From Aquila chrysaetos chrysaetos (Eukaryota; Chordata; Aves; Accipitriformes; Accipitridae): DNA of 64,000 nucleotides. The translations under genes were made by a program, and so were the position numbers. Positions within the stretch are counted from its first letter, which is position 1. Each line of letters starts with the position of its first letter. The notes under the pieces are model-generated. The model did no database searches, had not been told where the DNA came from, and saw only the letters and a program-made list of their open reading frames with translations. The DNA is taken from positions 45,221,505 through 45,285,504 of the forward strand of contig NC_044009.1 in the NCBI RefSeq assembly GCF_900496995.4, given 5' to 3'. Shown here in pieces: positions 28,901-38,420 of this stretch.

Positions 28901-31900
28901 AGAATGTTTGTCCAAAATTAAAGTTAAAAAAAAAGTTTGTTTGAAATTGTCAAAGCCTTTTTGCATTTCCCAAAGAAAGACTACAATGATGAAACTAAAT
29001 GTTGAAACATCATGTTGAAACTTTTAAATTGCATGAACTAAAAGACCAACTGCAAACTTTCTTACATGTGCCTATAAAATAATACAGAGGATGGATTAGT
29101 ACACAGGAACTTGTACAGTATTTCTGAACTCCTAGAAACTGTATTTTCAACTAATTTAGACAAGCAAATGTCCACCAGACTCGTGCAATCGACGTACTTT
29201 CTGGGCAGAACGTTGAAGCCAGGTACTTAACACCGACCAAGAAACAAGAAGGGAACCTGCCCTGTCCCACCCACGCACACCCGCAACCCCTACCCTCCCT
29301 CAAACCTTTCCTCACTACCAAGGCCGTTCCCTGGCCTCAGTGACTGCGCAAGCTTCCCATGCACACTTCAGCAGGAACTGATGTCAAGTGTAAGTGGGAC
29401 ACGGGAAAAGAAAAGCAGAAACAGAAGGACTGGAAGGTGCCGTGCATCTTGGATGGCTTCTGACGTGCATTCAAATAAGATATAAACTGATTCCTATAGT
29501 GGAATTCCAAAATACACATATATGTGTGTGTGCATAGGAATATATATATATATTCCTAATTGAATTCCTATTATTCCTCATTATATTGTATGCTTTGTGC
29601 GTTTAGTGTTACAACATGGACTGTGATGTATTAGAATCATTTAAAAGACACAAGATACCACAGACCATCATGGGTCTTCAGAAACTATTTGCAATGATTT
29701 TAAAAATTTAGTAAACCACAATTCTCAATCTAGCACAACTCCTTTTTCCACGTTAAGGATGAAGTATTTCCCCCTCCCTCCCTAACCAATTCAGCTACTG
29801 GCAAGCCAAAGATACTCTTAAAATCCTGGAAGAGTATTTTTTCCATATTCCATCAAGGAATTATTTTGTTCATGCTTTCCATACTGAAAAATTCCTTCTG
29901 GGATGACACAACATAGAGGAAATTCATCCCAAAAGAGAACATTTTCATGAACGCTGGAACCCAGAAAAGGTCATGACAAGATATCCAGTTTAAATATTAA
30001 CTGCAAGAACATCACAGGACTGAAATATTTATACTAAATGGAAGTTACGATTTGAAAGTCTGTGGAAATAACCCATGTCTGGAACATTAGGAAAGAAAAA
30101 TCATTTCAAGGTCCAGTATAAGATACTAAAAAGTTGCAGAGCAAACAAAATAGAGGCTGTTACTTCCCCTTACCCTGTTTTTATAGCACTGGATTTCTCA
30201 TCTCACATATCTTTGCTGTCTATTGAAAACTATTAGCTTTTCATGGATCTTGTACTTACTTACACTACACATCAAAACCCACAAGAGAAACAGAACAACG
30301 TAATCCTGTCATAACTTCTCACATCAGAAGACACTCAGTCCATAAATACTTTGCTCTACTTAAGAGCATGAAGCTATACAGGTGTTGCATGAAGATTAAC
30401 TAGAGAAGTAGGGTTTGTATAGAAGTCCCCCAACGCAAAGCTCACTCCACTGTGCACACCACCTGAGCACCAGCCAACTTCAGCTTCTCCCGAGGTTTCA
30501 CTTGCCCAAGTTTATCCTTCCTTCTTTTACAGCAGAACTGGTTATAGAAATTGAACAGCCAAGAAACTCTCAGAGATATATGTGACTCATTCCAAAGAGT
30601 CCAGCTTGCAACTTCATGCCGAGAAAGCTTGGAAATCCTGAGCAGCCTCAATTTTCCAGGCTCTCAGCTCAGAGGAAACCCAGACTGCCGGGAGGTGTCG
30701 AGGGACTCTTGTGCTCCCATCACAAACAGCAAGTCTTTCTCCAGCCAACTGTGAAACCCTTAATTCTCCCCTAGTATTCAGGAAAGAAGTAGTTAAAAAA
30801 AAAAAAAAACCACAACCCAAACACATCCATTCTTGTAACCTTTGTAAGGGAAGTGAAAAAGGGGCCTCGCTTGGCATATGAGAGGAGATATAAGAAAGCA
30901 AGATGCGAGACAACAGTTTTTCCACACAATCACATAACCAATTTACTCAAGAAAAGGCTAACCAACATACATGATCCTACCAAGAAAAGACTCAGGTACA
31001 TTAGAGAATCTCATCACCAGTGACACTCAAGTATTGAACGGATCCACCTGAAAGCCACAGAAAAATGGCACGCAAGCCTATAGAAACAGAAAGCCTAGGT
31101 GTAGAAAATACAAATAATTTTCTTTAAATCACTTTCATCGCTAAAATTAAGTTCTCATTTTGGAACTGCAGTAGGTTACACAGCCACTTACTTCAGCTCA
31201 GCTGAAGAGCCATTAATTTGAACACTTGCAATTATGTGCCAACCCAGAAGAGTTAATTCAGTGTTATACAAGTTTATACTAAGAAAAAAAAAAAAAAACA
31301 AAAAACGCATTCACACAGAAAGACACAGCTAAAATCTACTTGTCAACCTAATCAAGCTAAATTCTGAAGTGGCGTAGGAAGAGCTTTTAATCATGACTTG
31401 CAGGCTGTACTGTGCTCGCCTGTAGAACAGGCAGCAAGAACTATTCAAATACCCAAAAGGCACAGAGCAAAAGACTGCAGCCTACGGAGATTAAAAAATG
31501 AGTAAGGGCATTTTTCTTTCTTTGGTCTGTTGTTCATATACTTTATGGAAATAATTCCATGTTATTTTTATTTTTTGTATTTTTATTTTAAAATGCATGT
31601 AATCCTTAGATACACCACAGTCTGAAGTAAGTCTCATTCACAGCATACATACTAAGTTAGCGAACATCATAAAAATCTACCAGTGTTTGAAAGATATGAA
31701 GAAAACAGCACACAGGTGCTACTTCATAGCTCATTGTTGAGGGACATGGTACCCACATTTTCTGGAAAGAAGGGAAGGAAAGGGGCTCAGCAGCCAAGTG
31801 AAATCGAATTCAGTATTAACATAGACGAAGATTTCCTGACAATAAGGTCCACAATGCTGTTTTATAAATTTCCCAATAAAACAACAATATACTTAAAACT

Positions 31901-34900
31901 AAACCAAACAATGCTATCAATTAGAAAAAGGAATAATCCTGGTTTTAACAATCGTGTTAAATTAACTGAGCTTTTCAGATTTTTCATTTCCATGTGTGTA
32001 GTGTAATTAAGAGGACACTGCTTCAGACAAGTAGCTTTTTTAAACCACAATTAAGTATCTACCTGCTCTTACTAGGTATCAGTTACCTTACTTTCCAGAT
32101 ACCACATTTGCTTAAGCAAAGAATTCAAATTTCAAGATAACAAATGTAACACTGGAAGAATTTTTGCTGCACCCATAATCTGATTGCCATGTCACTGACT
32201 TCACCCATTTGCCAGCTCCAGCTGTATGACAGGTACTTGGATGACCCCAAAAATGTTTGACTAACCTGTTAAAACCTCAAATGACAGGGATCACATGATC
32301 TCCCCAACCTCTTCTGTGCTTTGGTCTCTCTATGCTTTGAAAGGGGTTCTTAAAATTTATCTAATCTGTGCAGGCTGATGCTGAAAAAGCACAACTCCGC
32401 CACCTTTCCCACCCATCTCTTCCCCCTCGATCTCAGCTGGCAAAAAGGAACACACACACAAAAAAACCCCACTCAGATTAACAAACTGAACCTGTGGCTA
32501 CAGGCACAAGACATGTAGGAAGACACCCTTAATACCTCTCCTACATCTGCCCTTTTGCTGATTAAGGTAAATTCTCCTCGGACTGTAAATTAATTATCAT
32601 CCTCTCCCTCTAAAAAAACCCTACTTACTGGAAAGTTTGTGCAGTTTTAAAGCCTTGCCTGTTCTAAACAAGGCAGTTCCTTTCAAGCTTTCTGCTTTGG
32701 TTGTATTTTCGAAACCTCTCTTTTCCTCTTTTCAGGGGCTATCTTTAATTTGTCTGCTTGCTTTCATTTTGGTAGACAAGACAGTACCCTAGGTGAGACC
32801 TCAACTGATCTGCATGGAGCACAAGGCTGACATAATTTATGTGCCATGTTCTCACTTATATACACAAAATGAGATGGGCTGGCAGGGCTGCACCAATTAA
32901 AAAAAAAAAAAAAGCAGCTATGAACATGATTATGCTATCACATCCCACTGCATTACTACCCACCTGCTCCTTATCTCAAGTATTAGGTTTTCCCCTTTGT
33001 AAATTCACCACTTTATACCTTTGCCTACTGAAATCAATGAATTCCAACACCAACGCTCTGTAATGTTTCCAATGCTAAAAATCTTTGCCCCCAGTTTCCT
33101 GAAGCAGAACTTCAGGGAAGAACAACCTCGGACTATGAAGTGCACGGAAAGAAAAAAGCCTGGAGAGCAGAATAGGTTGGACTGTGTTTTAAAAAAAAAA
33201 AAAAAAAAAAAAAATACAGGTGTACAATAAAACAGTATCTTAGAGAGATCTTTGAAGACCAGAGGGAAATAAATAAATAAAACGGGAGCAAGAGTTGGTT
33301 AACATCATATTCAAGAACCTTACAGAGTATGCCCTGTGCACTGAACTTGATTAATGGAGAACTTGCACACAGATCTTCCCCAAGAACATTTAACACTCAG
33401 GTCCCTCTGTATGCCTCTCACACTAAAAAGACTAAGTTGTTTCTTACACAGCTACATGCTAGCATGCTGTTCCTGCTTGGCATCACTGAAATCTCTAAAT
33501 GAATCTCTCTACTCCAGTGGTCACAACCTATATTTTGCAAACCTATAAAGTCAGTAATTATGTCTTTAATGGGACTACCTGCAATGCACAAACATGTGGG
33601 ATGGGAAAAAGCCTCTAGTGGCATGCAGCAGATTACATTACAGATCTTTTGTTTTGAAAGATTAACAGTGCATATACACATCATGTTAAACTCACGTATG
33701 CTTCCATTACACTCAGCTACACACTCTCACTCCTGCTGTACTAACCTTCCTTCATCCCACAAAATTCAAGGTTTTAGTTCTTGCTCTAACTACAGGTATG
33801 ACTTCTTCATACAACTGTTAAACATGCAGACATTATAGACACATATATACCTGCTCTTCCGAAAGACCAATTTATTAATGTCCTACACCAAATAGATTCT
33901 CTTGAAGGGAAGATGAGCATGTGCTTTCAAAAAAACAAGTGCCTGGATTTCAAAAGAACATGCCCTTTCAGAAGAGTACTGTAAATACCTGTACATATAG
34001 CGCATTCATTGAGAAATTTCTTTGATTACTTTTAGCAAGATGGACAAGAAGTGAAACCAAAAGATGAGTTAAAGAATCTGCACGCCATCAGCAGTAGCTA
34101 AAGAGGAAGGGCCTTGAAAATACACCAGTACTTTCCAATGAAAAACTGATACATAATGCCTAAAATGAAATATTTCGTCTTAAAAATCACACCGCAGACA
34201 GCAGGTCACAGAGCGGTTTTCACTTCCTGAGCGTGCTCCTGCAAGCGGTACCACGGAACCCTTCCAGGTCGGCTTCCTACAGACACCTCTAAGGGCTCGC
34301 TCCCCAACCCAAAGCCTCCAGGAGCCATGCCACGGCGGAAAAGGGAGTCTGAATCCCGAGGGCCTTCTCCCGAATCACTTTTTATGCCATGTGTCACTGG
34401 CACCGCATTCTCTTCATCATCTGGTAGCTGCTAAACAAAAAGAAGAGTTTCTAAAACGGATTTGGTTCAGGTTTGACACTGAAAACTGCCTTATAAGGTA
34501 TAAAAGCCCGAAAGCAGGAAGAGGCTTTGACAAAACTAAGGAAGTTCCTCTGCGCTTGCTCCATGGAGGGGGAGGGGTTTTTTCCTTCCACAGAGAGAAG
34601 TAACACAGAATAAATGACATTATCCGCATATTAAAAAAAAAATTAAAAATAAACGCATAAGAGCCCCCCCCAGACGGCACCCGACGGAGCGGTGACTCCT
34701 CCACGCGAGGGCATTTCAGGAGCTCGCCGGCAGCCGCACGATGATTTCCCCGCTCGCCGCCCCCGGCTCCGGCAGCCGCGCAGGGTCCCCCCGCGCCCCG
34801 GCCGAGGAACCGAAGGCGGCTGCTCCGAGCGGCCCCGGCCGGCGGGGCGGCCCGAGGGCTCGGCGAGGGCGAGCCGGGGGGGGGAGCGACCGGCGCGGCG

Positions 34901-35284
34901 CCGGTGCGACCCGGCTGCCGGAGGCGCGGACTGACGGCGGGGGAGCGGGGCCGCGCCGGGACACCCCGCCCCGCCGGGCGGCCGCGAAGGGCCCGACGGA
35001 GAGAGCGAGGGGAGGGGAAGGGAAGGCTGCCGGCTGCTCCCCACGACCCGGCCCGGCCCTCCCGCTACCGGCACCGCGGCGACCCGGGCGCGGCTGCCCT
35101 GCCCTGCCCGGCTCCGGCCCCGCCGCGGGCAGCGCGACCCCCGCCGCCATCTGCAGCAGCGGAACCCGCCCGGCTCGGCCCGGCCCGGCCCCGCCCCGGG
35201 CGGCACCGAGCTGTCAGCGGCCGCCCCGGCCGTCGCTCACCCCGTGCCGCAGTCCACCACACAGGCCGGAAGCCGCCCTGCCAT
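4847..35284 (-). CDS. ACTR3: ACTR3, actin-related protein 3 (complete, 12 coding exons)
   Basis: This gene encodes the Arp3 subunit of the seven-protein Arp2/3 complex, which nucleates branched actin filaments at the leading edge and on endosomes. Joining 12 exons with consensus GT-AG borders gives 1257 nt including TAA, which is 418 residues, the usual vertebrate length with no gap or frameshift. The actin fold is visible: the first phosphate loop [13 protein letters not shown] (residues 11-23), the second phosphate loop DSGDGVTH (169-176), and LSGGSTMF (321-328). The C-terminus is [15 protein letters not shown]. Residues such as FNKYDTDG and [11 protein letters not shown] fit ACTR3 better than its paralogue ACTR3B. 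The start is the ATG at 35284-35282, opening [15 protein letters not shown], the family N-terminus. The gene is divergent from SLC35F5. The introns exclude a processed pseudogene. Identification is from recognised family sequence; splice sites were read directly. Confidence 0.98.
5347..5430 (-). CDS. ACTR3: ACTR3 coding exon 11 (residues 360-387)
   Basis: The exon is 84 nt, phase 0, with acceptor TTATAG|CCTAAG and donor TCCACA|GTAAGT. It encodes [19 protein letters not shown] and FGGSMLAST. The preceding intron (5431-7407) contains a CR1 insertion. Confidence 0.97.
6538..7080 (-). mobile_element. CR1 LINE 3' fragment in ACTR3 intron 10
   Basis: On the plus strand it begins CATAGAATCATAGGAT and continues with the familiar reverse complement of a CR1 3' end (GGTGGGAAGGGACCTCAGAATG). 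Further in come stretches that I recognise as the degenerate end of the CR1 reverse-transcriptase frame, such as CTCTGGGCAGTCTGTTCCA. The sense strand is minus, the same as ACTR3. It is 5'-truncated, as nearly all CR1 copies are, and carries many substitutions. Confidence 0.88.
7408..7533 (-). CDS. ACTR3: ACTR3 coding exon 10 (residues 318-359)
   Basis: The exon is 126 nt, phase 0, with acceptor AAAACAG|AATATT and donor CTGAAG|GTTAGT. It encodes [19 protein letters not shown] through [18 protein letters not shown] is the adenosine-side motif of the actin superfamily. Confidence 0.97.
8005..8097 (-). CDS. ACTR3: ACTR3 coding exon 9 (residues 287-317)
   Basis: The exon is 93 nt, phase 0, with acceptor TTGTAG|TTTGCT and donor TATAAG|GTCAGT. 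It encodes [19 protein letters not shown] through DVRRPLYK. Confidence 0.97.
8916..9089 (-). CDS. ACTR3: ACTR3 coding exon 8 (residues 229-286)
   Basis: The exon is 174 nt, phase 0, with acceptor TTTTCAG|GAACGC and donor CCTGAG|GTAAGT. It encodes [20 protein letters not shown] through [23 protein letters not shown] is one of the stretches that separates ACTR3 from ACTR3B. Confidence 0.97.
9820..9963 (-). CDS. ACTR3: ACTR3 coding exon 7 (residues 181-228)
   Basis: The exon is 144 nt, phase 0, with acceptor TATAG|GCTGAA and donor GTGAAG|GTAATG. It encodes [19 protein letters not shown] through [10 protein letters not shown], part of the nucleotide-cleft side of the actin fold. Confidence 0.97.
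11130..11237 (-). CDS. ACTR3: ACTR3 coding exon 6 (residues 145-180)
   Basis: The exon is 108 nt, phase 0, with acceptor TATAAG|GCTGTC and donor CCTGTG|GTAAGT. It encodes [19 protein letters not shown] followed by [17 protein letters not shown]. This segment holds the second phosphate-binding loop (DSGDG, residues 169-173). Confidence 0.97.
11790..11885 (-). CDS. ACTR3: ACTR3 coding exon 5 (residues 113-144)
   Basis: The exon is 96 nt, phase 0, and encodes [18 protein letters not shown] through [10 protein letters not shown]. The donor is CAG|GTAAGG and the acceptor is CTCGCAG|ACTGAG. The polypyrimidine tract just upstream of the acceptor is an uninterrupted run of 27 T on the minus strand (11897-11923). 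Confidence 0.97.
11897..11923 (-). repeat. 27-nt T tract upstream of the ACTR3 exon 5 acceptor
   Basis: A pure homopolymer (A on the plus strand, T on the minus strand) ends 11 nt upstream of the exon 5 boundary and takes the place of a mixed polypyrimidine tract. It is likely length-variable. Confidence 0.95.
13458..13568 (-). CDS. ACTR3: ACTR3 coding exon 4 (residues 76-112)
   Basis: The exon is 111 nt, phase 0 at both ends, with acceptor TGCAACAG|TGG and donor CTTTTG|GTAGGT. It encodes [17 protein letters not shown] through [16 protein letters not shown] is the ACTR3 form; I recall ACTR3B having HGIIEDW. Confidence 0.97.
13775..13960 (-). mobile_element. Probable ancient CR1/L3-like fragment in ACTR3 intron 3
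   Basis: The stretch around CCTAGCCCAGTATCC followed by CTCTGACACTG resembles the 3' part of old amniote CR1 copies (CATCTAGCCCAGTATCCTGTC-type). It is heavily diverged and the ends are approximate. Orientation is inferred from the order of recognisable pieces. Confidence 0.45.
14130..14254 (-). CDS. ACTR3: ACTR3 coding exon 3 (residues 34-75)
   Basis: The exon is 125 nt with acceptor TTAAAG|GTATTG and donor ACCAAG|GTATTA. It encodes Cys34 through Lys75, including [19 protein letters not shown], and ends at EKPTYATK in phase 0. Val44 and Leu52 differ from the Gly and Met that I recall in human ACTR3. Confidence 0.97.
14255..18455 (-). other. ACTR3 intron 2
   Basis: A 4.2 kb AT-rich GT-AG intron between coding exons 2 and 3. 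It has several A- and T-rich tracts but no recognisable gene, RNA or transposon. Confidence 0.85.
18456..18511 (-). CDS. ACTR3: ACTR3 coding exon 2 (residues 15-34)
   Basis: The exon is 56 nt with acceptor CAATAG|GTATAC and donor TCAT|GTAAG. It completes Gly15, encodes [18 protein letters not shown], and leaves the first base of Cys34. It carries the second half of the phosphate-binding loop of the actin fold. It is separated from exon 1 by a 16.7 kb intron. Confidence 0.96.
29535..29558. repeat. Perfect 24-bp AT-rich palindrome in ACTR3 intron 1
   Basis: A run of alternating AT is flanked by TAGGAA and TTCCTA, so all 24 bases are self-complementary. A second short palindrome (ACACATATATGTGT, 29514-29527) lies eight bases away. 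This is probably microsatellite-derived. Confidence 0.85.
32255..33060 (-). mobile_element. Ancient CR1 fragment in ACTR3 intron 1
   Basis: Several pieces occur in the order expected for a reverse-complemented CR1: CTAACCTGTTAAAACCTC...GACAGGGATCACATGATCTCCCCAACC, then TTCTAAACAAGGCAGTTC, then a block ending GTGAGACCTCAACTGATCTGCATGGAGCAC. These correspond to frame positions running back from the 3' end. It is far more diverged than the copy at 6538-7080, with gaps and an internal A tract, so it is probably an old insertion. Confidence 0.6.
35241..35284 (-). CDS. ACTR3: ACTR3 coding exon 1 (residues 1-14 plus two bases of Gly15)
   Basis: The exon has 44 coding nt from the initiator ATG and encodes [14 protein letters not shown], ending in GG of a split glycine codon. 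The donor is GG|GTGAG. It lies inside the CpG island; the 5' untranslated part continues upstream (higher coordinates) by an undetermined length. Confidence 0.96.
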
Positions 35285-35428
35285 GCTCCTCGGTAGCGGC
35301 GGTGCTGGGGACGGCGGGCAGCCCTGGGCGCGCTCCGGCTGGGCTCGGCGGCGGGGAGTGAGGGCACTTCCGCAAGGCGGGCGCTCCCTCCCCCGCCCGC
35401 TCCCTCGCAGGCACGGCCCGGCGAGCCC

Positions 35429-35436
35429 AAGATGGC
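35429..35436 (+). promoter_or_regulatory. YY1-like site near the ACTR3 start
   Basis: AAGATGGC, continuing TGAC, matches the core of the YY1 consensus. It is about 145 nt upstream of the ACTR3 ATG. YY1 sites in TATA-less CpG promoters commonly sit at or just downstream of the transcription start. Binding is inferred from the motif alone. Confidence 0.5.
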
Positions 35437-36659
35437 TGACCCGCCCCTCCCTGCGCGCGGCGGCGAGGGCGGGCGCGACAACCCCAGCCCTCGGTGACGT
35501 CCGATCTCGCGGCCTCGCCCCTGCGAGGCGGTGCAGAAGCGGAGCGGGCGGGAGGGCGGGTTCCTGCCCAACCCCCGCCCCGCCAGCCGCCGGCCTCCTC
35601 AGGGGCGGCGAGCGAGCGCGGCTGGCTGGGGTAGTATTGTAACGCTGAAAACCTGAGGGAAGACGGGGCGAGGGGCTGTGAGGTGCCAGGAGGGTGCTGA
35701 ACGTGACGAGGGGACGACTTCCTGCAGGCCCTGCCGCTGAGGGGCCGAAAGCCCTCCCCAGAAAACCTGTCACCGAGGGGGAGACGCAGGAGGCCACGCT
35801 CCTCCTGGTGCTCGTTGGCTTTGCCAGACACTAGTTGAGCTGGCGAACGAAACGCCTGCTGGGGAAGGCACCCCACAGCACCAGCCCTGGGCAGCCCAGC
35901 CTCCCTGGAAACCCGGTTCCCCTCAGCTGCATTGAAGGGAAACCCTCCAGCCCGTCTCAGCCATAGATCTCCACAGGAGCACTGAACCCACACCCCACGC
36001 TCCCCACCCTTTAAAATCCTGCAGCCTGAGGCGGGGTGGTGTGCTGCTGCCAGGCCAGCCGAGCAAAAGGCTTTTCCCAGCCTCCCGCCAGCGCTGGCCG
36101 CCCGCCCGAACGCTGCCTGTGCCACCATCTCTGTGCCACGCTCCCACATAAATGGAGGAAACCCGTGTGGCCCTGCCCCGATCGGCTGTCCCAGCACACC
36201 CACCGATGGGATCGGTGGCATCCATCGCTGCTTGGGTTTAGCCATAGGCCCCCGTCCTCCTTTTGGAGGATTTTTGGTTCCAAAGGGGGCAAGGGTGTGT
36301 GCTGTTGGGGCTCTGGCATTCAGCTGGATAAAGTAAAAAAAAAAAAAAAAAAACTGTTCAAGGGCTTGCTCTTTTCTTTCTCTCTCTTTCCACCTTTCAC
36401 AGCCCTTCAGGCTTTGAAGGACAGATTGCTGTGTCCACCAGGCCTGGCCCAGTTCTTGCCCCATGGTGTACTGTAGCCACACGCTATTTTTTCTTTGTTT
36501 TCAAAGTATTTTGATGTCTTAACAGTCCTGGTATTGGGGCTTTCAGGTATTTTCAGTCCTTTGCTTGCTGCTACGCTTTAGCAATGTGAGGATGAAATGA
36601 AAGCTTCGTGGTACAATCCAATGTCACACTGAGGACAAATTTGGTAGTCCATCAAAAAG

Positions 36660-38420
36660 AGTAATTGCCAGGGTTCAGCCTGCACTAATGGGCCTTAATG
36701 GCCATAATCAGCCTCACCTGGGGCCTCCACCCCACACTCCCTGCCCAAGGACACAGGAGACCCATTTAAGCTCAGCCCTGGGCCCTCAGTTTTTGTCTAA
36801 ATTATGCTGTAGGTGTGTGTTGTCTTAGCCTTGCTTTCTGGCTTGATATTAGACTTGCCTTGTCGCTATGGGCCTCCTTGGTTACCATCAGTGGCCCTAG
36901 TCCTGGTCTGCAGACTGGCATCCTGGCTTCACCTTGGACCTGTTTCACCGCTGTTGTAGTTTAACCCCAGCCAGCAACTAAGCACTGCGCAGCTGCTCTA
37001 TCACTCCCCCTCTCAGCTGGACAGGGGAGAGAAAATATAACAAAAGGCTTGTGGGTCGAGATAAGGACAGGGAGAGATCACTCACCAATTACTATCACGG
37101 GCAAAACACACTTGACTTGGGGAAAATTAATTTAATTTATTGCCAATCAACCACAGTAGGGTAATGAGAAATAAAACCCAATCTTAAAACACCTTCCCCC
37201 CACCCCTCCCTTCTTCCCGAGCACAGCTGCACTCCCAATTTTCTCTCCCTCCTCCCCTCCAGCAGTACAGGGGGACGGGGAATGGAGGTTGCGGTCAGTT
37301 CATCACACGTTGTCTCTGCCGCTCCTTCCTCCTCAGGGGCAGGACTCCTCACACACTTCCCCTGCTCCAGCGTGGGGTCCCTCCTATGGGAGACAGTCCT
37401 TCATGAACTTCTCCAATGTGAGTCCTTCCCCCGGGCTGCAGTCCTTCAGGCACAGACTGCTCCAGTGTGGGTCCCCCGCGGGGTCACAAGTCCTGCCAGA
37501 AAACCTGCTCCAGCATGGGCTCTTCTCTCCACGGGCTCACAGGTCCTGCCAGTGCAGGCTTCCCACAGGGTCACAGCCTCCTTTGGGCATCCCCCTGCTC
37601 CGGTGTGGGGTCCTCCCCAGGCTGCAGGTGGATATCTGCTCCACCGTGGACCTCCCTGGGCTGCAGGGGGACAGCCTGCCTCACCATGGTCTTCCCCACG
37701 GGCAGCATGGGAATCTCTGCTCTGGCACCTGGACCACCTCCTCCCCCTCCTTCTTCACTGACCTGAGGGTCTGCAGGGCTGTTTCTCTCACATATTCTCA
37801 CTCCTCTCTCCGGCTGCACTTTCTGTGCCGCAGCAACTTTTTTCCCTTCTTAAATCTGTTATCCCAGAGGCGCTACCACCATTGCTGATGGGCTTGGCCT
37901 TGGCCAGCGGCGGGTCCGTCTTGGAGCCGGCTGGCATTGGCTCTGTTGGACATGGGGGAAGCTTCTAGCAGCTTCTCACAGAAGCCACCCCTGTAGCCCC
38001 CTGGCTACCAAAACCTGACCACGCAAAGCCAATACAACCACCATGAACTTGTCTAATGACCTGGACTCTTGGTTGAACCTGGCCGCTATCTTTGGGTCTG
38101 CCCGCCTTGCCTCAACTGTGTCCTGTGGGATGTGCCCAAGCTGGTGAGTCCCCAGCCCTGCTGGCCGTGTTACTGGAGTGGCTCCATGTCCCTTAGGGAG
38201 CTGCCAGCCCTCGAGCTATCCTCACAGTGGTCTTGCTTCCTTCTTCAAGCATTAGTCCTCCTCACTTAATTTAAGCTATCTCTAATTAATAGGTTCATTC
38301 CCTGAGTTCACTGTAAGGTTAGACAAGAGTCAGTGTCAGTGCAAAGGAAGGGCTAGGTACACGCCCTTCGGGTTGAGATGCAAGGGAGCAAAACCATCCC
38401 TTTTTGTAGCAGCAGCTAGA
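36660..38420. repeat. Older repeat-like sequence interrupted by the LTR (both flanks)
   Basis: The flanks 36660-36946 and 38042-38420 are GC-richer than their surroundings and read as one sequence once the LTR is removed. The left flank contains CACCTGGGGCCTCCACCCCA and a TATA-like CATTTAAG before CTCAGCCCTGGGCCC, which is promoter-like and resembles avian LTR or other interspersed repeats I have seen. The class and the outer ends are uncertain. Confidence 0.4.
36952..38036 (-). mobile_element. Solo LTR of an avian endogenous retrovirus (about 1.09 kb)
   Basis: The plus strand starts TGTTGTAGTTTAACCCC and ends CAAAGCCAATACA, giving TG...CA ends. The flanking 5-mers are ACCGC (36947-36951) and ACCAC (38037-38041), a target duplication with one mismatch. 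Read on the minus strand it has an ATTTAAG TATA-like box near 37850 and an AATAAA at 37136-37141, about 185 nt from the end, in normal LTR order. The body carries degenerate repeats around GCTCCAGTGTGGG (six copies between about 37360 and 37650). I recognise this as a common bird LTR type, probably ERVL-like, but cannot name the family. No internal retroviral sequence adjoins it. Confidence 0.85.

Larger units (their letters stand above)
18512..35240 (-). other. ACTR3 intron 1 (16.7 kb)
   Basis: This intron makes up more than half of the gene. It is AT-rich except for its first ~600 nt (34650-35240), which belong to the CpG island. It contains an old CR1 fragment (32255-33060), an AT-rich palindrome near 29535-29558 and many poly-A tracts (for example 24 A at 33191-33214). 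I could support no nested gene or small RNA. Confidence 0.85.
34650..35640. promoter_or_regulatory. CpG island and promoter region of ACTR3
   Basis: About 1 kb of dense CpG and GC boxes spans exon 1 and the start of intron 1. Candidate sites upstream of the ATG include an ETS/GABP-like CACTTCCGC (35365-35373), a YY1-like AAGATGGC (35429-35436), a CRE-like TGACGT (35495-35500) and GGGCGGG boxes (about 35545-35560). There is no convincing TATA box, as expected of a housekeeping promoter. The transcription start is not determined; the YY1 site about 145 nt upstream of the ATG suggests a start near there. Confidence 0.85.

Noticed and set aside
18512-35240. Possible snoRNA, miRNA or tRNA genes in the large ACTR3 intron
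   Set aside because: I looked for tRNA A/B boxes and obvious C/D-box pairs or long hairpins and found none I could defend by eye. A covariance-model scan (Infernal with Rfam) would be decisive.
34643-35797. Several long overlapping open frames on both strands (up to ~200 codons)
   Set aside because: They lie in the ACTR3 CpG island, where stop codons are rare. Peptides are arginine, proline, alanine and glycine rich in every frame, with no domain. Only the short [15 protein letters not shown] segment is real coding.
35214-36482. A 422-codon minus-strand open frame upstream of ACTR3
   Set aside because: It runs from ordinary sequence through a 19-nt A tract into the CpG island and across ACTR3 exon 1 in another frame. 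No recognisable domain or conserved motif, and its length is explained by GC content.
37282-37888. Frames of 159 and 199 codons near 37.3-37.9 kb
   Set aside because: They are contained in the solo LTR and run antisense to it. The proline, serine and cysteine rich content reflects the LTR's internal repeats.
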